Positions 21,489-27,713 of a stretch of 29,135 bases of DNA are shown here, piece by piece. How positions within the stretch are numbered: position 1 is the first letter of the stretch; every line of letters begins with the position of its first letter. Made by a program: the position numbers and the translations under genes. Below the pieces are notes generated by a model that did no database searches, was not told the origin of the DNA, and saw only the letters and a list, made by a program, of their open reading frames with translations. The stretch is from positions 1 to 29,135 of IMG/VR virus record IMGVR_UViG_3300010885_038082; one strand, given 5' to 3'. Source of the stretch: a virus.

Positions 21489-22040
21489 TCAACTTTCTAC
21501 AACACCAACCAAGTGTAATCTGTCCATTTCAGAACAGTTCATAAATGTGTGATTTTGTCGTGTGTCAGCCCAATACACATGCCCTGCTGACATGTGAGTC
21601 AAATTGGCTGTATCATTATTCTTAAAAACAAAATAACACTCAGGATTGGTAACTAATGGAATATGTATTCTTGGCGTAGAATCCTTGTGTATGCTGTAAC
21701 AACTCATTCGATTGACCCACATGAATCTTGTTCTTGTCATTTTATAGTCTGTGATTAGCTTTTCAAAAACAGTGTCTTTAAAGAATGGATTTATTTTATT
21801 GTAAGACAGTTCCATGCCTTGATTTCTACCCACAGCACTGGTCCATTCATGTTTTGTCCAAGGTTTGCCTGTTTCTGGATTCAATGGCACATCCAGGTCT
21901 CCGGGATTCAAGTCGTCCTTGTATTGCAAGCCAGCTTGTTTGCCCTTGTGTCCACTGCTGGTCCAAACAATGTTGGGTTCTAACCTAAGGAACTCATTTA
22001 AGATATCAGTGATATCAATTTCGTTTAAAATTTTTATCAT
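21489..22040 (-). CDS. Aspartyl/asparaginyl beta-hydroxylase-family protein
   Basis: 183 residues with the family's clearest motifs: HKDSTPRIHIPLVTNP (His118, Asp120, Arg124), then RQNHTFMN (His164) and DRLHLVG (Arg174). These enzymes hydroxylate the beta carbon of Asp/Asn or related substrates using Fe(II) and 2-oxoglutarate. The start overlaps the SDR gene end by 26 bases. Of the three dioxygenase-like genes this is the best supported. Confidence 0.85.
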   Translation of the reverse strand: MIKILNEIDITDILNEFLRLEPNIVWTSSGHKGKQAGLQYKDDLNPGDLDVPLNPETGKPWTKHEWTSAVGRNQGMELSYNKINPFFKDTVFEKLITDYKMTRTRFMWVNRMSCYSIHKDSTPRIHIPLVTNPECYFVFKNNDTANLTHMSAGHVYWADTRQNHTFMNCSEMDRLHLVGVVES

Positions 22041-22545
22041 AATTTATATTATCCCATTCAATTATGCTAACTCTGGTATTATTTATCCAAAAATCAATGC
22101 CATTTAGTACCTCTGAATACATGACAGGTTCTTTGTCAGGGTAGTTTTCTAGGTAACCCATCTTTAACAATAACATTGGCAATTTATTGTTTTTCTTAAC
22201 TCGCTTGTGTGTTTGTTCAATAATATATTTGTTCATATAATATGGATTAGTTTGTCTACTTGGTTCGCTGGCATCTGCGGCCATTGAGCCAGACGTTATG
22301 ACAATGGTATCTTCTGACAATCTTTCAATCATAGTGCTTTGTGTTGCATGACAATAAACATTGTTAAAAAAATAATCAGGCCGTTGGCTTTTGACAAATT
22401 CAATGACCTTTTCAATATCATGTTCAATGTCAAACCCGTTTGACCTGGACAGTCCAGTTACTGAGTAATCTTCTCGGTTGTTAAAATGATTGTAAATTTG
22501 TAAACCCAGGCCTTTTGTATGGCCAGTTACTATAACTTTTTTCAT
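22015..22545 (-). CDS. Short-chain dehydrogenase/reductase-like protein
   Basis: 176 residues, shorter than the usual 250. TGHTKGLG at 7-14 is the dinucleotide loop (TGxxxGxG), SGSM is at the catalytic Ser position and YYMNK gives the YxxxK pair, so the catalytic set is present while the C-terminal substrate region is reduced. It likely oxidises or reduces a sugar or alcohol intermediate with NAD(P). One base separates it from the methyltransferase. Confidence 0.8.
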   Translation of the reverse strand: MKKVIVTGHTKGLGLQIYNHFNNREDYSVTGLSRSNGFDIEHDIEKVIEFVKSQRPDYFFNNVYCHATQSTMIERLSEDTIVITSGSMAADASEPSRQTNPYYMNKYIIEQTHKRVKKNNKLPMLLLKMGYLENYPDKEPVMYSEVLNGIDFWINNTRVSIIEWDNINYDKNFKRN

Positions 22546-22546
22546 A

Positions 22547-23263
22547 TTAGTTCTTTAGACAAAATAAGTCTTGGTATTGATATATGGGAATACCCAGATA
22601 TACAGCTGGTTTGAGTTCTTCTTTGACCCAATTGATATCATAAAATGTGTTGAACGATGTGTTATTTTCCGACACAAAGTTTGCGGTGTCTGTGACAACA
22701 GTGGATGTGTTTATCCAATATGCCATGTTCTTGTAATTGATGTTATTAAAATCCAGTGGCACTACATTTTCAAAGTTGTTAGATATCCAGGTATAAAAAG
22801 GCTGAAAAACGTCCGACCTCCAAATTGTGAATAAAATAGCGCCATTTGGATTTAATAATTTTTTTAATTCGTTTAATTCATCTTTGGCCTGTTCAATTGT
22901 ATTATGGGTAAACACACTGTAGCATATGATAATATCAAACTTTTCAGAAACTGCGTCAGATACCTTGATAGTTTTATTGCCTGTTGGATTGTACGCCTGG
23001 TGCCATTTGTCATAATGCATAAAACGATATCCAGGATGTGCAAGACTGGCTGTTTCTATGGCCATTGGAATAATATCAATACCCAGGTACTTTTCAGCTG
23101 TAATGTGTTCAGCCGCTGATTTTAAAAAGTTGCCTTGGTTACAACCGTAGTCAAGTATTGAAACATTTTTCCAGTCAATGTTTAATTCTTCGTGATTAAA
23201 TGTACGAAAAAGATCTTTGTTATCATTTTGAAGATAGGTTGTGAAAATTTGTTCAGGCTTCAT
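22547..23263 (-). CDS. Class I SAM-dependent methyltransferase
   Basis: 238 residues with motif I ILDYGCNQGN, an acidic motif II end (YLGIDI) and a post-I/IV region KFDIIICYSVFTH typical of Rossmann methyltransferases. The acceptor is not evident; such proteins in glycan clusters often methylate sugars. It overlaps the nucleotidyltransferase gene by 11 bases. Confidence 0.85.
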   Translation of the reverse strand: MKPEQIFTTYLQNDNKDLFRTFNHEELNIDWKNVSILDYGCNQGNFLKSAAEHITAEKYLGIDIIPMAIETASLAHPGYRFMHYDKWHQAYNPTGNKTIKVSDAVSEKFDIIICYSVFTHNTIEQAKDELNELKKLLNPNGAILFTIWRSDVFQPFYTWISNNFENVVPLDFNNINYKNMAYWINTSTVVTDTANFVSENNTSFNTFYDINWVKEELKPAVYLGIPIYQYQDLFCLKN

Positions 23264-23789
23264 ATATTTCAGTGAGTTTATTCCAAGTTATATTACCAAC
23301 GTCCACATATCCTCTGTTTATGTATTTTTTATAACGTCCCATGATGCTTTCTGCTGGCCAGGCATAAATGTTATCATTGAGTCTTAGTGTGCGAGTTTTA
23401 ATATCATCTAGTGTGTTTTTTGCAGTGATAAAATTTATGCCATCGCTGGCAATTGCGGTCACTGTATAATCCACAATGTTCAGGCGTTCAGTTACTGATA
23501 CAGGATGTACAAAGGCCTGATATTTAAAATCATTTATTGTCCAGTACGTTCCGCTGTGCCCTAACCAATTGGTTTCTTTTGTTATTGTGGCTAGTGGCTC
23601 GAGCGTGTGCTTTACTGTCTGAAACTGGTCTTCGCTGGTACAGCAGATGTCTAAATCATCTGGCAGCCAGGTTGGTGTGTGATTGTGTTCAGTTTCCAGT
23701 AACCATGTCATGAAACTGCCTGTGAGAAATGGGCCAGTTTTGGTGTTTAATACTATTAGATTTTTAATGTAATCTAGATGTTGGTGCAT
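23253..23789 (-). CDS. Nucleotidyltransferase-fold protein, paralogue 2
   Basis: 178 residues from ATG 23789. TGPFLTGSFMTW followed by DDLDICC repeats the G-S...D-x-D signature of the copy at 17010; MGRYKKYINRGYVD matches its C-terminus. I chose 23789 over the ATG at 23846 because it aligns with the paralogue's start and lies five bases after GATAAATA, avoiding overlap with the divergent gene. It opens the 13-gene run. Target unknown. Confidence 0.65.
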   Translation of the reverse strand: MHQHLDYIKNLIVLNTKTGPFLTGSFMTWLLETEHNHTPTWLPDDLDICCTSEDQFQTVKHTLEPLATITKETNWLGHSGTYWTINDFKYQAFVHPVSVTERLNIVDYTVTAIASDGINFITAKNTLDDIKTRTLRLNDNIYAWPAESIMGRYKKYINRGYVDVGNITWNKLTEIYEA

Positions 23790-23794
23790 ATAAT

Positions 23795-23802
23795 TATTTA
23801 TC
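23795..23802 (-). promoter_or_regulatory. Late-type box GATAAATA before the 13-gene run
   Basis: Minus-strand GATAAATA followed by ATTAT and ATG 23789. It is the only promoter-like element upstream of the run and faces a plus-strand TATAAATA 30 bases away. Confidence 0.5.
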
Positions 23803-23831
23803 GGCGCATTTCTGGCTATGCAACCAAGTGC

Positions 23832-23839
23832 TATAAATA
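23832..23839 (+). promoter_or_regulatory. T4-late-type TATAAATA five bases before the plus-strand SGNH gene
   Basis: Exact TATAAATA on the plus strand followed by GATTC and ATG 23845. No Shine-Dalgarno, so a leaderless transcript is expected. Confidence 0.6.
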
Positions 23840-23844
23840 GATTC

Positions 23845-24648
23845 ATGTTAGATCATAGATTCTTTAGAGAAAGCCTGGCCAATAAAACTTTGCAATGGTT
23901 TCAATCTGACAATAAAGATAGATATAAATCTGAGAATAAATTTGGATTAAATCTATATCAACCAGACTCATTTAATTATAAATTTAATTCACACGGATTT
24001 CGTTGTGATGAGTTTGACTTGCCAAGTGAATTGCCTATTGTTTTTTTAGGTTGCAGTGTAACAGAGGGGGAAGGGTTACCGGTTGATAAAACTTGGGCGT
24101 ATCACACTGTTGAGAGAATAAGAAAAACAACCGGTAAACATATTCCCTTTTGGAATTTGTCTACAGCTGGTTGCGGTCTTGATTTTAACGCAGGTATTCT
24201 TGCTAATTACATTGATCAGCTTAAACCAATATATATTTTTTATCTTCGTCCAAGTTGGTGGCGTAGAGCTGTGTTTACTCAAAAAAGAGAAATATTAAAC
24301 TGGGTGCCTAATTTTAGCGAACAGCACTCTTGGAATATGCCAAGACACTTTAGTGAAACATTTGTACATGAACATTATGCATTACAGCAAGCAGATCGAA
24401 GTCTAACCATTATAGATTTGTTGGCAGAAAAATACAAAACCAAGGTCTTCCACCATGCATGGGATAGACATCCAGCAACTGAAGAAACAATACAAACAAG
24501 TATTTCCAGACTTAAAAATTTTCAACAATTAAAAGCGGCATGGACTAAAAATGTCGATCTGGCCAGGGATTCTGCACACCCTGGGCCAGCTACACAACAA
24601 ATGGTTGCTGATCAAATATGGGAACTTGATATCAAACAATTGTTTTAA
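23845..24648 (+). CDS. SGNH/GDSL-like hydrolase, copy 2
   Basis: 267 residues from ATG 23845. Block I is FLGCSVTEGEG (Ser71), with a conserved AGCGLDFNAG turn in the middle and DSAHPGPATQQ at the C-terminus supplying Asp/His. The same paired motifs occur in the gene at 18301. The upstream in-frame ATG at 23818 is less likely because the late box lies between. Divergent from the 13-gene run and ends one base before the CCA of the convergent tRNA-Asn. An acyl-esterase role on glycans is the family norm; substrate unknown. Confidence 0.7.
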   Translation: MLDHRFFRESLANKTLQWFQSDNKDRYKSENKFGLNLYQPDSFNYKFNSHGFRCDEFDLPSELPIVFLGCSVTEGEGLPVDKTWAYHTVERIRKTTGKHIPFWNLSTAGCGLDFNAGILANYIDQLKPIYIFYLRPSWWRRAVFTQKREILNWVPNFSEQHSWNMPRHFSETFVHEHYALQQADRSLTIIDLLAEKYKTKVFHHAWDRHPATEETIQTSISRLKNFQQLKAAWTKNVDLARDSAHPGPATQQMVADQIWELDIKQLF

Positions 24649-24652
24649 ATGG

Positions 24653-24725
24653 CTCCTCGACCTGGGCTCGAACCAGGGACCTACGGATTAACAGTCCGGC
24701 GCTCTACCGACTGAGCTATCGAGGA
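24653..24725 (-). tRNA. tRNA-Asn(GTT)
   Basis: Acceptor TCCTCGA/TCGAGGA, stem CCGGA/TCCGT, loop CTGTTAA, G73 and encoded CCA. Confidence 0.95.
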
Positions 24726-24736
24726 ATATATGTTTA

Positions 24737-24764
24737 ATTATAACAACATTGTTGGAGTTGTTAA
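24737..24764 (-). promoter_or_regulatory. Sigma-70-type promoter TTAACA-16-TATAAT for tRNA-Asn
   Basis: Minus strand: TTAACA 24764-24759, 16-base spacer containing an AACAAC/GTTGTT repeat, TATAAT 24742-24737. The -35 overlaps the stop of the fusion gene. Confidence 0.55.
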
Positions 24765-25834
24765 CCTAAGAAGTAAAACGGGTCTCTTTCAAACTCTTCG
24801 GATATTTTGACCAGTTCTTTGTAATTTTCAATCCTGTCTTTATAAGATGGATTCTTCATTGGTATTACCAAATTGGTCAATGGGGATTTTAATTTGAATC
24901 CCATTATAGGTGGCAATAAGTTTATGTCTGCAGAAAAGTCTTTGTATCCAATAAACAACATGTTGGGATGTTCTGCTACAATTGCACTGCGATTAACTCG
25001 ATTGTAAAATTTTAAAACGTGCCTGTAGTAGTCTTTAAATTTGTTTGGATCTATTGAAATTTTTGGCTTGGATTTTTCAACAAACGGAACATAATTGTTG
25101 TTTGAGTACACAGCCCTGATGTGTGCCTGACTATTTGTTCTCATGATGGCCAAACTGAAGGTTGTTTCAACCATGTCCCTGATGCTGATGATACAAGCTG
25201 AATTGGCATCCAATAATTTTAAATTTTCAATGTCATGTGTATGAACAATATCAAATGGACTTAGTTCTTGTATAGGGAACGGTTGTCCATGCATATCGCC
25301 ATAAATTTTTGTAGTCTTTCCAAGTCTCTTGTATATATTTTGAATTATTTTAAATGTAACAGTACTGCCTGTTCTTCTTGGTCCGTGTACCACCCACCTG
25401 TTGATATCGGTTATATATCGTTCGTTTAAGGTTTCTTCTTCCTTAAAGGTATTGTAATCTGATTCAAGTTGAAATGCTATTTTATCAATATCATTGGTAC
25501 CATTGTCGGTGAGTGTGGCCATGCACTCGGTTTCCATTGGCTCACTGAACCATTGTGCTGTTTTCTCTGATTTAAAATAAATTGACCATAATGCATCTAA
25601 ACTAGCACGAGCATTAATTGTAGGAGCCTCTACATCAACAATAATGATGTCACTACAGGTAAAACTTGCATGTTGGTTAAGCTTTATTGTTTGCTCTTTA
25701 TACTTTGTACCTAAATCGTCTTCGCCAAGATAATCCGTGCGAATTCCTTTTTGTATCAATTTTTCTTGTAAAAGTTTGGCAAAACTAGTTTTGTTAGCTG
25801 ACGCATGCCCAATAAGTAAAATTCTTCTTGTCAT
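24761..25834 (-). CDS. Kinase-like domain fused to a sulfotransferase
   Basis: 357 residues. The N-terminal third has a P-loop-like GHASANKT (9-16, Asn14 at the usual Gly) after a beta strand, then SDIIIVDVEAPTINAR, which parallels the APS-kinase-like gene at 11393. The FSREGR-type motif is absent, so this kinase is probably divergent or inactive. The C-terminal part begins VVHGPRRTGSTVTF (PSB loop at 152-158) and has CIISIRDMVETTFSLA as 3'-phosphate site, a sulfotransferase. A PAPS-making or PAPS-binding domain joined to the transferase is suggested. A late-like GCTAAATA lies five bases before the ATG; no Shine-Dalgarno. Confidence 0.7.
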   Translation of the reverse strand: MTRRILLIGHASANKTSFAKLLQEKLIQKGIRTDYLGEDDLGTKYKEQTIKLNQHASFTCSDIIIVDVEAPTINARASLDALWSIYFKSEKTAQWFSEPMETECMATLTDNGTNDIDKIAFQLESDYNTFKEEETLNERYITDINRWVVHGPRRTGSTVTFKIIQNIYKRLGKTTKIYGDMHGQPFPIQELSPFDIVHTHDIENLKLLDANSACIISIRDMVETTFSLAIMRTNSQAHIRAVYSNNNYVPFVEKSKPKISIDPNKFKDYYRHVLKFYNRVNRSAIVAEHPNMLFIGYKDFSADINLLPPIMGFKLKSPLTNLVIPMKNPSYKDRIENYKELVKISEEFERDPFYFLG

Positions 25835-25839
25835 GACAA

Positions 25840-25847
25840 TATTTAGC
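25840..25847 (-). promoter_or_regulatory. Late-like box GCTAAATA five bases before the fusion gene
   Basis: Minus-strand GCTAAATA, TTGTC, ATG 25834. The spacing is the same as for the other boxes that abut a start codon. Confidence 0.4.
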
Positions 25848-25850
25848 TGG

Positions 25851-25921
25851 AGCGGGGTAACAGAATCGAACTGTCAGCATTAGCTTGGAAGGCTAAGGTA
25901 TTACCACTATACGAACCCCGC
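25851..25921 (-). tRNA. tRNA-Gly(TCC)
   Basis: Acceptor GCGGGGT/ACCCCGC, stem TTAGC/GCTAA, loop CTTCCAA, U73 and encoded CCA. Its first base is the end of the closing helix of noncoding element 2. Confidence 0.94.
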
Positions 25922-26211
25922 ACTTTATTGAAACACACTAACCGCTCTGTTTCTTCTGTATGCCTACAGATTGTATCCATTCGTTTAATACGTTTCAATA
26001 AAGTGTCTAGCTACTCACACCACATGAGCCCTAAACTGAGTGGAACTACTCTGTCTACGTATTTTTACTTTTGGGAAAGGTTAGCGTTCCTCACCTAATG
26101 CGTTCCCGCCACTCCACCACAGAGTACGGATGGTCAATGCACTACACACCTAGCACTTTCTTTGGTGACTGCCCCACCCACTTTATAACGTTAAAGTGTA
26201 AACGGGTTTTT
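25922..26211 (-). ncRNA. Candidate structured noncoding RNA, element 2 (tRNA-Pro to tRNA-Gly)
   Basis: No credible ORF in 290 bases. A perfect 14-base inverted repeat (25921-25934 with 25992-26005) closes a hairpin; five further pairs with G-U form only in minus-strand RNA. It has an inner CTGTA/TACAG stem. GAGTGG (26038-26043) pairs CCACTC (26109-26114) while TACTCTGT (26047-26054) pairs ACAGAGTA (26119-26126): a pseudoknot. CTCA/TGAG (26014-26028) and CACTTTA/TAAAGTG (about 26180-26199) add stems. It is probably cut out of a transcript that also carries tRNA-Pro, the minihelix and tRNA-Gly. Confidence 0.7.
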
Positions 26212-26246
26212 TGGTCGGAGTACAAGGATTCGAACCTTGTACTCTA
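26212..26246 (-). ncRNA. tRNA minihelix: acceptor plus T arm with CCA, no D or anticodon arm
   Basis: TAGAGTA and CAAGG run on directly into TTCGAAT, CCTTG, TACTCCG, A and CCA. This is a tRNA acceptor/T-arm stack of 12 positions (ten consecutive pairs next to the loop, then A/C and U-G) with positions 8-48 missing. It starts three bases after the CCA of tRNA-Pro and ends at the edge of element 2. Either a precise tRNA deletion remnant or a processing signal recognised by RNase P. Confidence 0.75.
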
Positions 26247-26252
26247 AATTGG

Positions 26253-26325
26253 TCTCCCTAGGAGGATTTGAACCTCCACCGCATGGTCCCAAACCATGTA
26301 CGCTACCAGGTTACGCCATAGAGAG
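26253..26325 (-). tRNA. tRNA-Pro(TGG)
   Basis: Acceptor CTCTCTA/TAGGGAG (one U-G), stem CATGG/CCATG, loop TTTGGGA, T stem GGAGG/CCTCC, A73 and encoded CCA. Confidence 0.94.
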
Positions 26326-26351
26326 TTTTTTCTTCCACTCTTTAATGTAAG

Positions 26352-26380
26352 AGTATACTAACTCTTCCACTAAATGTCTA
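26352..26380 (-). promoter_or_regulatory. Sigma-70-type promoter TAGACA-17-TATACT before tRNA-Pro
   Basis: Minus strand: TAGACA 26380-26375, 17-base spacer, TATACT 26357-26352. It would make a transcript of tRNA-Pro, minihelix, element 2 and tRNA-Gly. Confidence 0.6.
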
Positions 26381-26386
26381 TATCTA

Positions 26387-27283
26387 CTATGCCACATGAA
26401 AGTTCAAAATGTCATTTTCTAACAGAAGTTGTCTTACCTGTTCTGTTTCTTCTTTGGTTTGAAATTGTAAAGCAACTTCATCAACTGTTACTTGAGTCAA
26501 TTGACCAATTTTAAGATAACCAAAAGCTATCTTGGGGTCATCAATGTCCAGGCCAAAAAAGTCTTTGCCGCCACGTTGATGATAAAAATCTTTCCACTTT
26601 GAAATGTATGTTTCTTTTACGTCATTGTTCATTGAACCAGGTGTACCAGTAAACCACATTACAACTGATGCTGAATGTGTATGTTGTGGTACAAACTGTT
26701 CCTTGGTGCTGGTTAGATCAGCAGAAGTAAACAACTCTCTTGCGTGTTTTCCAACGTGAGTATAGTGTAATGACAGTTCACCAAACACTGTAAAAGGATT
26801 AAATTTTGTGTAATCTTCATTGTTGATACTGTAATACTCTGTACCACCTTTGTTGAAATCTAAAAACATTTTAAAATTTGAACTGCCATTGGATCTGAAC
26901 TCACCCTTTAACCAATGTATAATATCGTTGTATTCACTGGCCACTTCTTCCATGGGAAGAAACCCACGTACACCCATTTTATATATGTCTGGAAAGTGAA
27001 CATGCATGCGATTTAACGCTTCTAATGCATTTTCTTTGGTAATTGTTTCTTTAACAATAGAACCAGGTAATTCCCTGTTTAAAATGTCTACCAGTTTATA
27101 AAGCTGTAGTATTCTTTTTTCAATCAATACAGTATTATTGGTAGAGTTTTTATGATTCAACGGACATAGATTAGAAACATTCATGCGTTTTATTTCTCTT
27201 GCCCAATTGGACAAAGACTTTACTGTGGTATCAAGATCATAAACTAATTTAACATTGTTGGTAAAGTTTACTTGAAATTTCAT
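26387..27283 (-). CDS. Unknown 298-residue phage protein
   Basis: Soluble protein without signal peptide or membrane segment, starting MKFQVNFTNNVKLVYDLDTT. Two His/aromatic segments (NRMHVHFPDIY and ELSLHYTHVGKHARELF) and a C-terminal glutamate-rich helix stand out, with no known active-site pattern. TTTAAATA lies nine bases before the ATG. It is framed by tRNA genes. No family recognised. Confidence 0.7.
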   Translation of the reverse strand: MKFQVNFTNNVKLVYDLDTTVKSLSNWAREIKRMNVSNLCPLNHKNSTNNTVLIEKRILQLYKLVDILNRELPGSIVKETITKENALEALNRMHVHFPDIYKMGVRGFLPMEEVASEYNDIIHWLKGEFRSNGSSNFKMFLDFNKGGTEYYSINNEDYTKFNPFTVFGELSLHYTHVGKHARELFTSADLTSTKEQFVPQHTHSASVVMWFTGTPGSMNNDVKETYISKWKDFYHQRGGKDFFGLDIDDPKIAFGYLKIGQLTQVTVDEVALQFQTKEETEQVRQLLLENDILNFHVA

Positions 27284-27305
27284 CGGAATACCTATTTAAA
27301 ATTGG

Positions 27306-27376
27306 TTGCGGAGGAGGGAATCGAACCCCCAACACCAGCTTATGAGACTGGTAAGATACCGTTTCTATACTCCGCG
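27306..27376 (-). tRNA. Initiator-like tRNA-fMet(CAT)
   Basis: Loop CTCATAA in stem CCAGT/GCTGG. The acceptor CGCGGAG/CTCCGCA leaves C1 and A72 unpaired and the D stem has A11-U24, both marks of bacterial initiator tRNA. The three G-C pairs expected at 29-31/39-41 are absent (AGT/GCT). A73 and CCA encoded. Confidence 0.88.
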
Positions 27377-27384
27377 ATATTTGG

Positions 27385-27457
27385 TGCCCCCACCATGATT
27401 TGAACACGGGACCTACTGATTACAAATCAGTTGCTCTACCAGCTGAGCTATAAGGGC
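27385..27457 (-). tRNA. tRNA-Thr(TGT), copy 1
   Basis: Acceptor GCCCTTA/TGGGGGC, stem ACTGA/TCAGT, loop TTTGTAA, A73 and encoded CCA. Confidence 0.93.
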
Positions 27458-27466
27458 AATACTTGG

Positions 27467-27550
27467 TGGAGACGACTGGAGTCGAACCAGTAGTGCCTTT
27501 CGGGCGGCGGATTTACAGTCCACTGGGGTTACCAATTTTCCTACATCTCC
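27467..27550 (-). tRNA. tRNA-Tyr(GTA)
   Basis: Acceptor GGAGATG/CGTCTCC, stem GTGGA/TCCGC, loop CTGTAAA, long variable arm closed by GCC-CGAAA-GGC, A73 and encoded CCA. Confidence 0.95.
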
Positions 27551-27560
27551 AAATTCTTGG

Positions 27561-27632
27561 TGCCCAATGTCTGATTCGAACAGACGACCTACCGCTTACA
27601 AGGCGGTTGCTCTACCCCTGAGCTAATCGGGC
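27561..27632 (-). tRNA. tRNA-Thr(TGT), copy 2
   Basis: Acceptor GCCCGAT/ATTGGGC, stem ACCGC/GCGGT, loop CTTGTAA, A73 and encoded CCA. Same anticodon as the tRNA at 27385 but different stems, so not a recent duplicate. Confidence 0.92.
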
Positions 27633-27639
27633 TATATGG

Positions 27640-27712
27640 TGGGTCGTGACAGGCTCGAACTGCCGACATTCTGCGTGTAAGGCAGACGCTCTACCAACTG
27701 AGCTAACGACCC
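27640..27712 (-). tRNA. tRNA-Val(TAC)
   Basis: Acceptor GGGTCGT/ACGACCC, stem TCTGC/GCAGA, loop CTTACAC, A73 and encoded CCA. One base after the stop of the GNAT gene. Confidence 0.95.
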
Positions 27713-27713
27713 G

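Noticed and set aside
26212-26246. Permuted two-piece tmRNA or split tRNA 3' half
   Set aside because: The 5' acceptor strand is joined directly to the T stem and pairs with the 3' strand, so the element is complete as a minihelix; no tag reading frame was found in element 2.
26326-26400. Short ORF overlapping the tRNA-Pro promoter and gene
   Set aside because: 28 codons only, ends inside tRNA-Pro, and no ribosome site.
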